DNA from: Methylobacterium amylolyticum
GTDB lineage: Bacteria; Pseudomonadota; Alphaproteobacteria; Rhizobiales; Beijerinckiaceae
Length of the DNA stretch: 64,000 nt
Direction of reading: 5' to 3'
NCBI RefSeq assembly: GCF_030700245.1
Contig: NZ_JAUYZI010000008.1
Coordinates: 87,386-151,385 of the forward strand
Shown: positions 49,120-56,837 of the stretch, piece by piece
How the letters are laid out: each line of letters begins with the position of its first letter
Numbering within the stretch: the first letter of the stretch is position 1
Position numbers and translations under genes: made by a program
Notes under the pieces: model-generated
Told to the model about the DNA's origin: nothing
Database searches by the model: none
What the model saw: only the letters and a program-made list of their open reading frames with translations

Positions 49120-51816
49120 ATGCGCGAGCTCGAGCCGCGGCTCTTCCGCTACATCTGGCGACACTCGAAGCGCGAGCAGCTCGCGATCTGCACGATCGTG
49201 ATCGCGTCGCTGCCGTTCTACTTCGCCTCCCTCGACCTGCCCAAGCGCATCGTCAACGACGCGATCACGGGCAAGGCCTTCGCCCACGGCGAGGCCACCG
49301 CCTCGTTCATGGAGATCAAGATCGACTGGCCCGCCTTCCTCGGCGGCGGCCGCACCGAGCTGTTCGAGGGGTTCCAGGTCGGCCGGCTGGAGCTGCTGCT
49401 CGGCCTGTCCGGCCTGTTCCTCGGGCTGGTGCTGATCAACGGCGCCTTCAAGTTCTGGATCAACCTGCGCAAGGGCGTGCTCGGCGAGCGCATGCTGCGC
49501 CGGCTGCGCTTCCACCTGTTCGCGCTGATGCTGCGCTTCACGCCGGAGGCGCAGCGCGAGGTGAAGCCGTCCGAGACGGCGACCATCATCCGCGACGAGG
49601 TGGAGCCGATCGGCTCGTTCATCGGCGACGCGATCGTCGTGCCCGTGTTCCTCGGCACGCAGGCGGCGACCGCGCTGACCTTCATCCTGATGCAGAACGT
49701 CTGGCTGGGACTCGCCGCCGCGGCGATGATCGCGGTCCAGATGACCGTGATCCCGCGCCTGCGCCGGGAGATCATCCGCCTGAGCCGCCAGCGCCAGATC
49801 GCCTCCCGGGCCTTCGCCGGCCGGGTCGGCGAGGTGCTCGACGGCCTCCAGGCGGTGACGCTCAACGACACCGGACGCTGGGAGCGGGCCGAGATCGGCG
49901 GGCGGCTCTACAGCCTCTACGACTTGAGGTTGCGGATCTACAAGCGCAAATTCGCGGTCAAGTATCTCAACAACCTGCTCGCCCAGGTCACGCCGTTCCT
50001 GTTCTACGCGATCGGCGGCGTGTTCGCGCTCAAGGGCCAGCTCGATATCGGCCAGCTCGTCGCGGTGCTCGCAGCCTACCGCGACCTGCCGCCGCCGCTG
50101 AAGGAGCTGATCGACTGGGACCAGCAGCGCCTCGACGTGGAGGTGAAGTACGAGACCGTGGCGGCGCATTTCGGGCCGCACCGCCTGCGCCCGTTCGAGC
50201 CCGAGGATGCGGGACCGCCGCCGCGCCTCGGCGGCCCGCTGGCGATCGAGGGCGTGAGCCTGCGCGACCCGAAGGGCGGGCTCCCGATCGAGATCGCCGA
50301 CGCGCGGGCGGCGCTGCCCGCGCGCCTCGTCCTGGTGCCGCCGGGGCCCCTGCCGCAGGAATTCGCCCGGATCCTGGCCGGGCTGGAGACGGCCCGCGGC
50401 GGCACGGTGCGGATCGGCAGCTTCGATCTCGACACCGTACCGGGCGCGATCCGGGCCCGCCGGATCGCCTACGCGGGCGGCGAGCCGATCCTGTTCCCCG
50501 GCACGATTCGCGACAACCTGCTCTACGCGCTGCGAAACCGGCCGCTGCGCGAGGAGAGCCTCGACCTCAGCAAGCGCCGGATCAACGAGGCCCTGCGCAC
50601 CGGCAACCCCTGCGACAGCGTCACGGACCCCTGGATCGACTACGCCGACCTCGACGTGGCCGACGCCGACGCCCTCGACGCGCGGATGCTCGAGATCCTC
50701 GGCCTGCTCGGGCTCGGCGACGACCTCTACCGGTTCGGTCTCGCCGCGCTCAGTTCGGTGGGCAACGACACCCCGGGCGGGCGACGGATGATCGCCGCGC
50801 GCGAGCACCTGCGCGCGCATTTCGAGCGCGAGGGGCTCGCCGGCCTCGTCATCCCCTTCGCCCGCAGCCGCTACAACGAGCAGGCGACGCTGGGTGAGAA
50901 CCTGCTGTTCGGCGTCCCCCGCGACCCCGCGCTGACCGAGCCGCGGCGGCTCGCCGAGACCGCCCGCTTCCGCGAGGCGCTGGCGGAGGTGGCTCTGCTC
51001 GACGACCTCGAACGGATGGGCGTCGCCATCGCCCGCGCGCTGATGGAGATCTTCCACGACGTGCCGCCGGGCCACCCGCTGTTCCGACGCTTCTCGCTGA
51101 TCACCCCCGAATCGGTGCCGGACTACAACCGGCGCCTCGCGCGCCTGCCCGACGACGGGTCCCTTCCGGAGGAGGACGGCGCGGCGTTCCTGGCGCTGGC
51201 GCTGGCCTACATCGAGCCGCGGCTGCGCCTCGGGCTGCTCGACGCGACCCTGCGCAACCGGATCGTCGGCGCCCGCGGCGCCGTCCAGGACGCGATGCAC
51301 GGGGCGGACGGCTGCGACATCGAGCCCTACGATCCCGCCCGGGTCAGCCCGCGGGCGAGCGTGCTCGACAACCTCCTGTTCGGCCGCATCGACACGGCGC
51401 GGATGCACGGCGAGGCGATCATCCAGCGCGAGGCCCGCGCGGTGTTCCGGCAGTTCGACCTGGAGCACGCGATCCAGCGCCGCGGCCTGGAGCAGCAGGT
51501 CGGCAACCGCGGCCAGGCGCTCGCCGAGCGGGTGCGGGTGCGCCTCGGGCTGACCCGCGCGCTGCTGCGGCGGCCGGAGATCCTGGTCGCGGACCGGGTG
51601 GCGGAGCATCTCGACGAGGACGCCGAGACCCTGCTGCGGATCGTCGCCGAGACCCTGCCGGAGGCGAGCCTGATCGCCACCGTGGCGAGCGCGGCGGAGG
51701 CGGCGCGCTTCCCGGCGCAGGTGCGGATCGCCCCCGCCGGCGAGCGCGGCGGCGCGCGCGCCGGGGCGGACGAGCAGACGGCCGGCGGGGCGCGGCTCGC
51801 CAGCGCCGCGGAGTGA
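49120..51816 (+). CDS. ABC exporter-like protein with degenerate ATPase domain
   Basis: The 898-residue protein starts like a type IV ABC exporter (RYIWRHSKREQLAICTIVIA, LPFYFASLDLPKRIVNDAIT). Membrane helices extend to about residue 310, ending in PFLFYAIGGVFALKGQLDIG and LVAVLAAYRDLPPPLKEL. The nucleotide domain has lost its motifs: Walker A is VPPGPLPQEFARILAG, the ABC signature region is GQALAERVRVRLGLTRALLR, and after ILVAD the Walker B Glu is Arg. About 250 extra residues split the two halves of the domain. It is therefore probably not an active ATPase. It lies divergent from typA, and the P450 gene follows 82 bases later. Function unknown. Confidence 0.8.
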   Translation: MRELEPRLFRYIWRHSKREQLAICTIVIASLPFYFASLDLPKRIVNDAITGKAFAHGEATASFMEIKIDWPAFLGGGRTELFEGFQVGRLELLLGLSGLFLGLVLINGAFKFWINLRKGVLGERMLRRLRFHLFALMLRFTPEAQREVKPSETATIIRDEVEPIGSFIGDAIVVPVFLGTQAATALTFILMQNVWLGLAAAAMIAVQMTVIPRLRREIIRLSRQRQIASRAFAGRVGEVLDGLQAVTLNDTGRWERAEIGGRLYSLYDLRLRIYKRKFAVKYLNNLLAQVTPFLFYAIGGVFALKGQLDIGQLVAVLAAYRDLPPPLKELIDWDQQRLDVEVKYETVAAHFGPHRLRPFEPEDAGPPPRLGGPLAIEGVSLRDPKGGLPIEIADARAALPARLVLVPPGPLPQEFARILAGLETARGGTVRIGSFDLDTVPGAIRARRIAYAGGEPILFPGTIRDNLLYALRNRPLREESLDLSKRRINEALRTGNPCDSVTDPWIDYADLDVADADALDARMLEILGLLGLGDDLYRFGLAALSSVGNDTPGGRRMIAAREHLRAHFEREGLAGLVIPFARSRYNEQATLGENLLFGVPRDPALTEPRRLAETARFREALAEVALLDDLERMGVAIARALMEIFHDVPPGHPLFRRFSLITPESVPDYNRRLARLPDDGSLPEEDGAAFLALALAYIEPRLRLGLLDATLRNRIVGARGAVQDAMHGADGCDIEPYDPARVSPRASVLDNLLFGRIDTARMHGEAIIQREARAVFRQFDLEHAIQRRGLEQQVGNRGQALAERVRVRLGLTRALLRRPEILVADRVAEHLDEDAETLLRIVAETLPEASLIATVASAAEAARFPAQVRIAPAGERGGARAGADEQTAGGARLASAAE

Positions 51817-51898
51817 CGCCCGGACGGTGCGGCCGGACGCGCCACGGGCGGCGCCCGGGTTTACTCCCGCGGCGGCCTGGGCCATCAGGCTCGGCCTT

Positions 51899-53296
51899 AT
51901 GGACGTGATCGCCAGCCCCGACCGGACCGATCCCGCCGCCCCGCCGCGCCTCGTGCCGCCGATGCGCGAGCCGCCCGCGCGCGAGCTGCCGATCCCGGCC
52001 TACCTGCGCTCGATCCGCGACAACGGCATCCTCGGCTTCACCCGGGCGGCCTTCGAGGAACCGGTGACCCGCCGGGGGCTGCTCGGCCGCGCGAGCTGGG
52101 TCGTGAACGATCCGGAGGCGATCCGGCACATCCTCGTCGAGAATCAGGGCAACTATGCCCGCACCGTGGGCACCCTGCGCATCCTGCGCCCGATCCTCGG
52201 CGACGGCCTGCTGACCAGCGAGGGCCACGCGTGGCGCCACCAGCGCCGCACGCTCGCCCCGGCCTTCACCCCGCGGGCGATCGACGGGCTCACCCCGCAT
52301 ATCGACCGGGCGGTGACGGAGGGGATCGCGGCGCTGCGCGGCCCCGCCGCGGCCGGGCCGGTGGACCTGTTCGGCGCCTTCCACCGCATGGCCCTGGAGA
52401 TCGCCGGACGGAGCATGTTCTCGGTGGGCATGGACCGGCACGGCGAGGCGCTGCGCCGCTTCATCACGGAGTACAGCGCCCGCATCGGCCGCCCCCACGT
52501 GCTCGACGTGCTGATGCCGCCGGGCTGGCCGACCCCGCTGGGCTGGGCGCGCGCCCGGTTCCGGCGGCGCTGGATCCCGTTCCTCGACTCGATCATCGCC
52601 GCCCGCGCCGCCGAGCCGGCGGGGCCGGGGGGCGACCTCCTCGACCTGCTGGCCGGCGCGCGCAATCCCGAGACCGGAGCGCCCTTCTCCGCGGAGGAGC
52701 TGCGCGACCAAGTGGCGACGATGATCCTCGCCGGCCACGAGACCACGGCGGGCACCCTGTTCTGGGCGGCCTACTGCCTCGCGCTCGCCCCCGGATGGCA
52801 GGAGCGCGTCGCGGCGGAGGCCCGCTCGGCCGACCTCGCCGACCCGACCGGCAGCCACGCCGACGGGCGATTGCCGGTGACCCGCGCGGTGGTGGACGAG
52901 GCCCTGCGGCTCTACCCGTCCGCCTTCGTGGTGGTGCGCCGGGCGCTCGGGCCGGACGTCGCGGCCGGCCACCGGATCAACCGGCACGACATCGTCATGA
53001 TCAGCCCCTGGGTGCTGCACCGGCACCGGCGGCTGTGGGACGACCCGGACGCGTTCGATCCCGGCCGCTTCCTGCCGGGGGCGGCGGCGCCCCAGCGCTT
53101 CGCCTACCTGCCGTTCGGGGCCGGCCCGCGGGTCTGCATCGGCGCCCGGTTCGCCCTGGCCGAGGCGGTGCTGGCGCTGGCCCGGCTCGCGGCCGCCTTC
53201 CGCTTCGAGCTGGCCGACCGCACCCCGGTCCTGCCGGTCGCGGTGGTGACGACCCAGCCCGAGCGGCCGGTGCCGTTCCGCCTGATCCCGCGCTGA
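51899..53296 (+). CDS. Cytochrome P450
   Basis: The 465-residue soluble P450 has the I-helix oxygen-binding motif ILAGHETTAGTLFWAAYCL, the ExxR motif in VVDEALRLYPSAFVVVRRAL, FDPGRFLPG, and the heme loop LPFGAGPRVCIGARFALAEA with the axial Cys. It is a class I bacterial type that needs a separate ferredoxin, and none is adjacent. ATG 51899 replaces a longer frame from 51827 that adds non-family residues. The PERF-type region and long C-terminus recall CYP102/CYP4-like fatty-acid hydroxylases, but substrate is unknown. Confidence 0.92.
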   Translation: MDVIASPDRTDPAAPPRLVPPMREPPARELPIPAYLRSIRDNGILGFTRAAFEEPVTRRGLLGRASWVVNDPEAIRHILVENQGNYARTVGTLRILRPILGDGLLTSEGHAWRHQRRTLAPAFTPRAIDGLTPHIDRAVTEGIAALRGPAAAGPVDLFGAFHRMALEIAGRSMFSVGMDRHGEALRRFITEYSARIGRPHVLDVLMPPGWPTPLGWARARFRRRWIPFLDSIIAARAAEPAGPGGDLLDLLAGARNPETGAPFSAEELRDQVATMILAGHETTAGTLFWAAYCLALAPGWQERVAAEARSADLADPTGSHADGRLPVTRAVVDEALRLYPSAFVVVRRALGPDVAAGHRINRHDIVMISPWVLHRHRRLWDDPDAFDPGRFLPGAAAPQRFAYLPFGAGPRVCIGARFALAEAVLALARLAAAFRFELADRTPVLPVAVVTTQPERPVPFRLIPR

Positions 53297-53333
53297 GCGC
53301 GCGACAGCCCGCCCGCCATTGCGCGCGCGAGCG

Positions 53334-53510
53334 CCCCCTCTCCCCCTTGCGGGAGAGGGTGGCACCCGAAGGGGGTCGGGTGAGGGGAGCGACGGTGCCG
53401 GATCGGGCGCTCGGCATCGACGCACGCAACCGTGCCTGAAGCCGGGCTCCCCTCTCCCGACCCGGCCTGACGGCCGGGCCACCCTCCCCCGCAGAGGGGG
53501 GAGGGAGCGG
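53334..53510. repeat. Composite GC-rich inverted repeat (REP-like) after the P450 gene
   Basis: The left part (53334-53387) holds CCCTCTCCC/GGGAGAGGG stems and GGGTCGGGTGAGGGG. The right part (53449-53510) holds CCCCTCTCCCGACCC and GGGGGGAGGGA in the opposite sense. This is the kind of dispersed, non-coding palindrome that occurs many times in proteobacterial genomes between convergent genes. It may double as a bidirectional transcript end for the P450 gene and minE. Confidence 0.6.
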
Positions 53511-53561
53511 GGCGTACCCGTCAAGCGGCGAAGCTTGACGCGCTTTCCGACGCCGCGGCGA

Positions 53562-53903
53562 TCACGCCGCCTTCTTCGCGGCGGACTTCGCCTCGGCCCC
53601 GGCCTTCTCCGCCACCTGGGCGATCTTGGCCGCGAGCTTGGCGTCGAGCCGGCCCGAGGCGCCGAGCGGCAGCTCGATGTCGAGGCCGAGCGTCGAGACG
53701 CCCTCGCCGCGCTCCAGCGTCATCTTCACCTTGTCCGGCTCGACCGAGACGTGGTTGGCGATGACCGCCAGGATCTCCTCGCGGAGCTGGAGCACGAGGT
53801 CGGGACGGGAGGTCTCGGCCCGCTCGTGGGCGAGGATGAGCTGCAACCGGTCGCGGGCCACCGCCCCCGACGAGCGCTTCTGGAAGATGCCGAGGATGCT
53901 CAT
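53562..53903 (-). CDS. minE: Cell division topological specificity factor MinE
   Basis: MinE stimulates MinD ATPase and drives pole-to-pole oscillation. The 113-residue protein begins MSILGIFQKRSSGAVARDRL with the membrane-binding and MinD-binding helix, then ILAHERAETSRPDLVLQLRE and VANH/VSVEPDKVKMTLERGE. The C-terminal 40 residues (ASGRLDAKLAAKIAQVAEKA and a Lys/Ala tail) are longer than in E. coli (88). Its start overlaps the minD stop by four bases (ATGA). Confidence 0.94.
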   Translation of the reverse strand: MSILGIFQKRSSGAVARDRLQLILAHERAETSRPDLVLQLREEILAVIANHVSVEPDKVKMTLERGEGVSTLGLDIELPLGASGRLDAKLAAKIAQVAEKAGAEAKSAAKKAA

Positions 53904-54715
53904 GCCGCCCTCCGCATGAACAGCTTGTCGAGGAACGACTTGCGCTCGGTCGGCAGCGTCATCGGGACGGTCTCGCCGTTGAGCCGCCGGGCCGCGTCGG
54001 CGTAGGCGCGGGCCGGCGCGCAGAGCGGGTTGTTCAGCGTCACCGGGCAGCCGACGTTCGAGGCGCGCAGCACCTCCTGGCTCTCGGGGATGATCGCCAG
54101 CAGCGGGATCGACAGGATCTCCAGCACGTCCTCGGTCTTGAGCATGTCGCCGCGGTCGGCCCGGTTCGGGTCGTAGCGGGTGAGGATCAGGTGCTTCTCC
54201 ATCTCCTCGCCCTTCTCCGCCTTGGCGGTCTTGGAATCGAGCAGACCGATGATCCGGTCGGAGTCGCGCACCGAGGAGACCTCGGGGTTGGTCACCACCA
54301 CCGCCACGTCGGCGTGGTGCATGGCGAGCTGGGCGCCGCGCTCGATGCCGGCGGGGCTGTCGCACACCACCCAGTCGAACTTGTCGCGCAGCTCCTCCAT
54401 CACCCGGGCGACGCCCGCGTCGGTGAGCGCGTCCTTGTCCCGGGTCTGCGAGGCCGGGAGCAGGTGCAGGGTCTCCAGGCGCTTGTCCTTGATCAGCGCC
54501 TGCGGGAGCTTGGCGTCGCCGTTGACCACGTTGATCAGGTCGTAGACGACCCGGCGCTCGGCCCCCATCACGAGGTCGAGGTTGCGCAGGCCCACGTCGA
54601 AGTCGACGACGCAGACGCTCTTGCCACCCTGCGCGAGGGCGGCGCCCAGGGCCGCGGTCGTCGTCGTCTTGCCGACGCCGCCCTTGCCCGATGTGACGAC
54701 GAGAACCTTTGCCAC
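53900..54715 (-). CDS. minD: Septum site-determining ATPase MinD
   Basis: MinD is the membrane-associated ParA-like ATPase that recruits MinC. The 271-residue protein has the deviant Walker A KGGVGKTTTTAALGAALAQG, VVDFDVGLRNLDLVMGAERR, DFDWVVCDSPAGIERGAQL and the C-terminal amphipathic targeting helix MTLPTERKSFLDKLFMRRAA. It sits between minC (88-base gap) and minE (four-base overlap). Confidence 0.96.
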   Translation of the reverse strand: MAKVLVVTSGKGGVGKTTTTAALGAALAQGGKSVCVVDFDVGLRNLDLVMGAERRVVYDLINVVNGDAKLPQALIKDKRLETLHLLPASQTRDKDALTDAGVARVMEELRDKFDWVVCDSPAGIERGAQLAMHHADVAVVVTNPEVSSVRDSDRIIGLLDSKTAKAEKGEEMEKHLILTRYDPNRADRGDMLKTEDVLEILSIPLLAIIPESQEVLRASNVGCPVTLNNPLCAPARAYADAARRLNGETVPMTLPTERKSFLDKLFMRRAA

Positions 54716-54803
54716 GCGTCGCTCTCCTTGTGTCAGGCGTTGATCAGATGTTGCGTCGAGGTGTCGGTCGAAGAAGGTCAGTCCGGACGTTCGGTCGGAA
54801 CGT

Positions 54804-55553
54804 TCAGTCCAGACTTGCGAGTTTGATGTTGCCGCCGTCGAGCCAGACCTGGGCGGGCTTGCCGCGCAGGGTGGAACCCATGTCCTCCGCCGTCCGCACG
54901 AGGCGGTCGATCCCCAGCAGCTCGGGCTCGAACTTGCGGCAGTAGATGCGCGCGCGCGGGTTGCGCGCGGCCCCGGCGATCGCCCGTCCCCGGAGCGCGC
55001 CGTAGACGTGGATCGAGCCGCCGGCGAGGATCTCGGCCCCCGAGGAGACGTGGCCCATCACGGTCACGTCGCCGGTCGGGTTGACCACGCTCTGGCCGGA
55101 GCGGACCGAGCCCTCGACGGTGATCGAGGTCACCACCTGCGGCTCCGGCTCGGCCGGCGCGGCCGGGATCTCGACCCGCTCGGACGGGCGGCCCTGGACC
55201 AGCAGCGGCGGCAGGCCGGCGCCGACCGCGTCCACGCCCTCGATCCCGAGGATCGGGATGCCGCGCTCCGCGAGCTGCGCCACGAGGGCGGCCAGGGCTT
55301 CCGGCCCTGACTCCGATCCTGCCCCGAGCGCGGCGGCGTCGAGGATCACGGCGCGGCCCTTGAACAGGGTCGGCGACCGCTTCAGCAGCGTGTCGAGGCC
55401 GGCGAGCCAGTCCGCGACCGGCGGCTCGGGGGCCAGCGCCAGCGCCTTGAAGGCGCGGCCGCGGAAGGCGAGCGGCCGGGGCGCGGGAGCCACCGTGGGA
55501 GCCGCCGCGGGGGCGGGCTCCGGAGTAGTCGGCTCGGGGAGAGGTTCGCTCAT
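54804..55553 (-). CDS. minC: Septum site-determining protein MinC
   Basis: MinC is the inhibitor of FtsZ ring formation. The 249-residue protein has an N-terminal FtsZ-interacting domain (LAFRGRAFKALALAPEPPVA, GRAVILDAAAL, ILGIEGVDAV). A Pro/Glu linker follows, then the C-terminal beta-helix: VRSGQSVVNPTGDVTVMGHV, SGAEILAGGSIHVYGALRGR, ARIYCRKFEPELLGIDRL. It heads the minCDE operon. A CtrA-like site lies about 50 bases upstream. A second minC-like gene occurs at 58585. Confidence 0.94.
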   Translation of the reverse strand: MSEPLPEPTTPEPAPAAAPTVAPAPRPLAFRGRAFKALALAPEPPVADWLAGLDTLLKRSPTLFKGRAVILDAAALGAGSESGPEALAALVAQLAERGIPILGIEGVDAVGAGLPPLLVQGRPSERVEIPAAPAEPEPQVVTSITVEGSVRSGQSVVNPTGDVTVMGHVSSGAEILAGGSIHVYGALRGRAIAGAARNPRARIYCRKFEPELLGIDRLVRTAEDMGSTLRGKPAQVWLDGGNIKLASLD

Positions 55554-55599
55554 GACCGCCCGTTAAGAGACCTTACCGGACCATTGACGGCGGGTATGG

Positions 55600-55614
55600 T
55601 TACCGAAGGGTTAA
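55600..55614 (-). promoter_or_regulatory. Possible CtrA site upstream of minC
   Basis: On the minus strand the sequence reads TTAA, seven bases, GTAAC, one mismatch from the CtrA consensus TTAA-N7-TTAAC. A weaker half-matching copy (TTAACG) lies at 55561-55577, nearer the gene. In Sinorhizobium meliloti CtrA is reported to control minCDE directly, so the placement is meaningful, though unproven. Confidence 0.4.
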
Positions 55615-55833
55615 GTTTCTGATCCCGTCGGCAAATTCTGCCGGGATCCTGGGATGCCGGGTTCTCCCGGGGTCCCGCGCGGGCGGGCTCGGCCGGCCGG
55701 GCCCGATGCTTGCATCGGTGCGCTGGCGCCCTCGCCCGGCGAGCGGCGCGCGACCGACACCACGCACAATCCCGTCACCGGAGACCGGGATCCGGCGCGA
55801 TCCCGACGCCGGCAGCCAGCAGAAGGAACAGCG

Positions 55834-56679
55834 ATGGCCTACCTCGCGCCAGCGGAATTCGCCGTGAAGATGGTGGATGCCGGCGAATCCAAAGTCTTCA
55901 TGTCGACCCGGGATACCGTGATCCGCGCCTACATGGCCGGCGCGATCCTGGCGCTCGCCGCGGTGTTCGCGGTGACGATCACGCAGCAGACCGGCGTGCC
56001 GATCCTCGGCGCGGCGCTGTTCCCGGTCGGCTTCTGCATGCTCTACCTGCTGGGCTTCGACCTGCTCACCGGCGTCTTCGTGCTCACCCCGCTGGCCCTG
56101 CTCGACAAGCGGCCGGGGGTGACGCTCGGCGGCGTGCTGCGCAACTGGTGCCTCGTGTTCGTCGGCAACTTCCTCGGCGCGCTGACCGTGGCCTTCATGA
56201 TGGCCTGCGTGTTCACCTACGGGTTCACCTCGCCGCCGGACAAGACCGCCGAGTTCATCGCCCATGTCGGCGAGAAGCGCACGCTGGGCTACGCCGAGCA
56301 CGGCTTCGGCGGCTGGATGACGCTCTTCCTGCGCGGGATGATGTGCAACTGGATGGTGTCCACCGGCGTGGTCGGCGCGATGATCTCCACCCACGTCAGC
56401 GGCAAGGTGATCGCCATGTGGATGCCGATCATGGTGTTCTTCTACCTGACGTTCGAGCACTCGGTGGTGAACATGTTCCTGTTCCCGTCCGGGTTGATGC
56501 TCGGGGCCAAGTTCTCGATCATGGACTACCTGATCTGGAACGAGATCCCGACCGTGCTCGGGAACCTCGTCGGTGGCCTCGCCTTCACCGGCCTGACCCT
56601 GTACTCCACCCACGTCCGCACCGCGCCCAGGCGCCCGATGCCGGCCCGGGTCGAGGCGACGCGCCGCGCCGCGGCGTAA
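55834..56679 (+). CDS. Formate/nitrite transporter (FNT) family channel
   Basis: FNT proteins are pentameric channels for formate, nitrite or similar monovalent anions. The 281-residue product has six membrane segments and the family signatures YLLGFDLLTGVFVLTPLAL, NWCLVFVGNFLGALTVAFMM and MMCNWMVSTGVVGAMIS. It also has FEHSVVNMFLFPSGLML with the conserved His in the pore. AGAAGGAACAG precedes the ATG. A dispersed palindrome and then a kinase/phosphatase gene follow. Which anion it carries cannot be told. Confidence 0.92.
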   Translation: MAYLAPAEFAVKMVDAGESKVFMSTRDTVIRAYMAGAILALAAVFAVTITQQTGVPILGAALFPVGFCMLYLLGFDLLTGVFVLTPLALLDKRPGVTLGGVLRNWCLVFVGNFLGALTVAFMMACVFTYGFTSPPDKTAEFIAHVGEKRTLGYAEHGFGGWMTLFLRGMMCNWMVSTGVVGAMISTHVSGKVIAMWMPIMVFFYLTFEHSVVNMFLFPSGLMLGAKFSIMDYLIWNEIPTVLGNLVGGLAFTGLTLYSTHVRTAPRRPMPARVEATRRAAA

Positions 56680-56692
56680 TCGAGCCCCGCGC

Positions 56693-56783
56693 CGTCATCG
56701 CGAGCGACAGCGAAGCGACCCAGCAGCGCCACCCTTCGGAGCGTCGCACTGCCCTGGATTGCTTCGCTCCGCTCGCAAGGACG
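56693..56783. repeat. Dispersed palindromic repeat between the FNT and kinase genes
   Basis: The left arm begins CGTCATCGCGAGCGACAGCG and the right arm (from 56754) reads CTGGATTGCTTCGCTCCGCT then CGCAAGGACG. They are imperfect reverse complements about 30 bases apart. This pattern, with CTGGATTGCTTCGCT and GCGAGCG arms, is a common intergenic repeat in Rhizobiales. It probably forms a hairpin in the transcript. Confidence 0.65.
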
Positions 56784-56837
56784 AAGGCGCTGGAAACGTT
56801 CGCTGGATCCGGCGGAGCGGACGTCACGGAACGCACG

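Noticed and set aside
48970..51885. 971-codon antisense frame opposite the ABC-like gene
   Set aside because: Composition is that of a shadow frame, while the plus-strand frame has clear membrane helices and exporter sequence.
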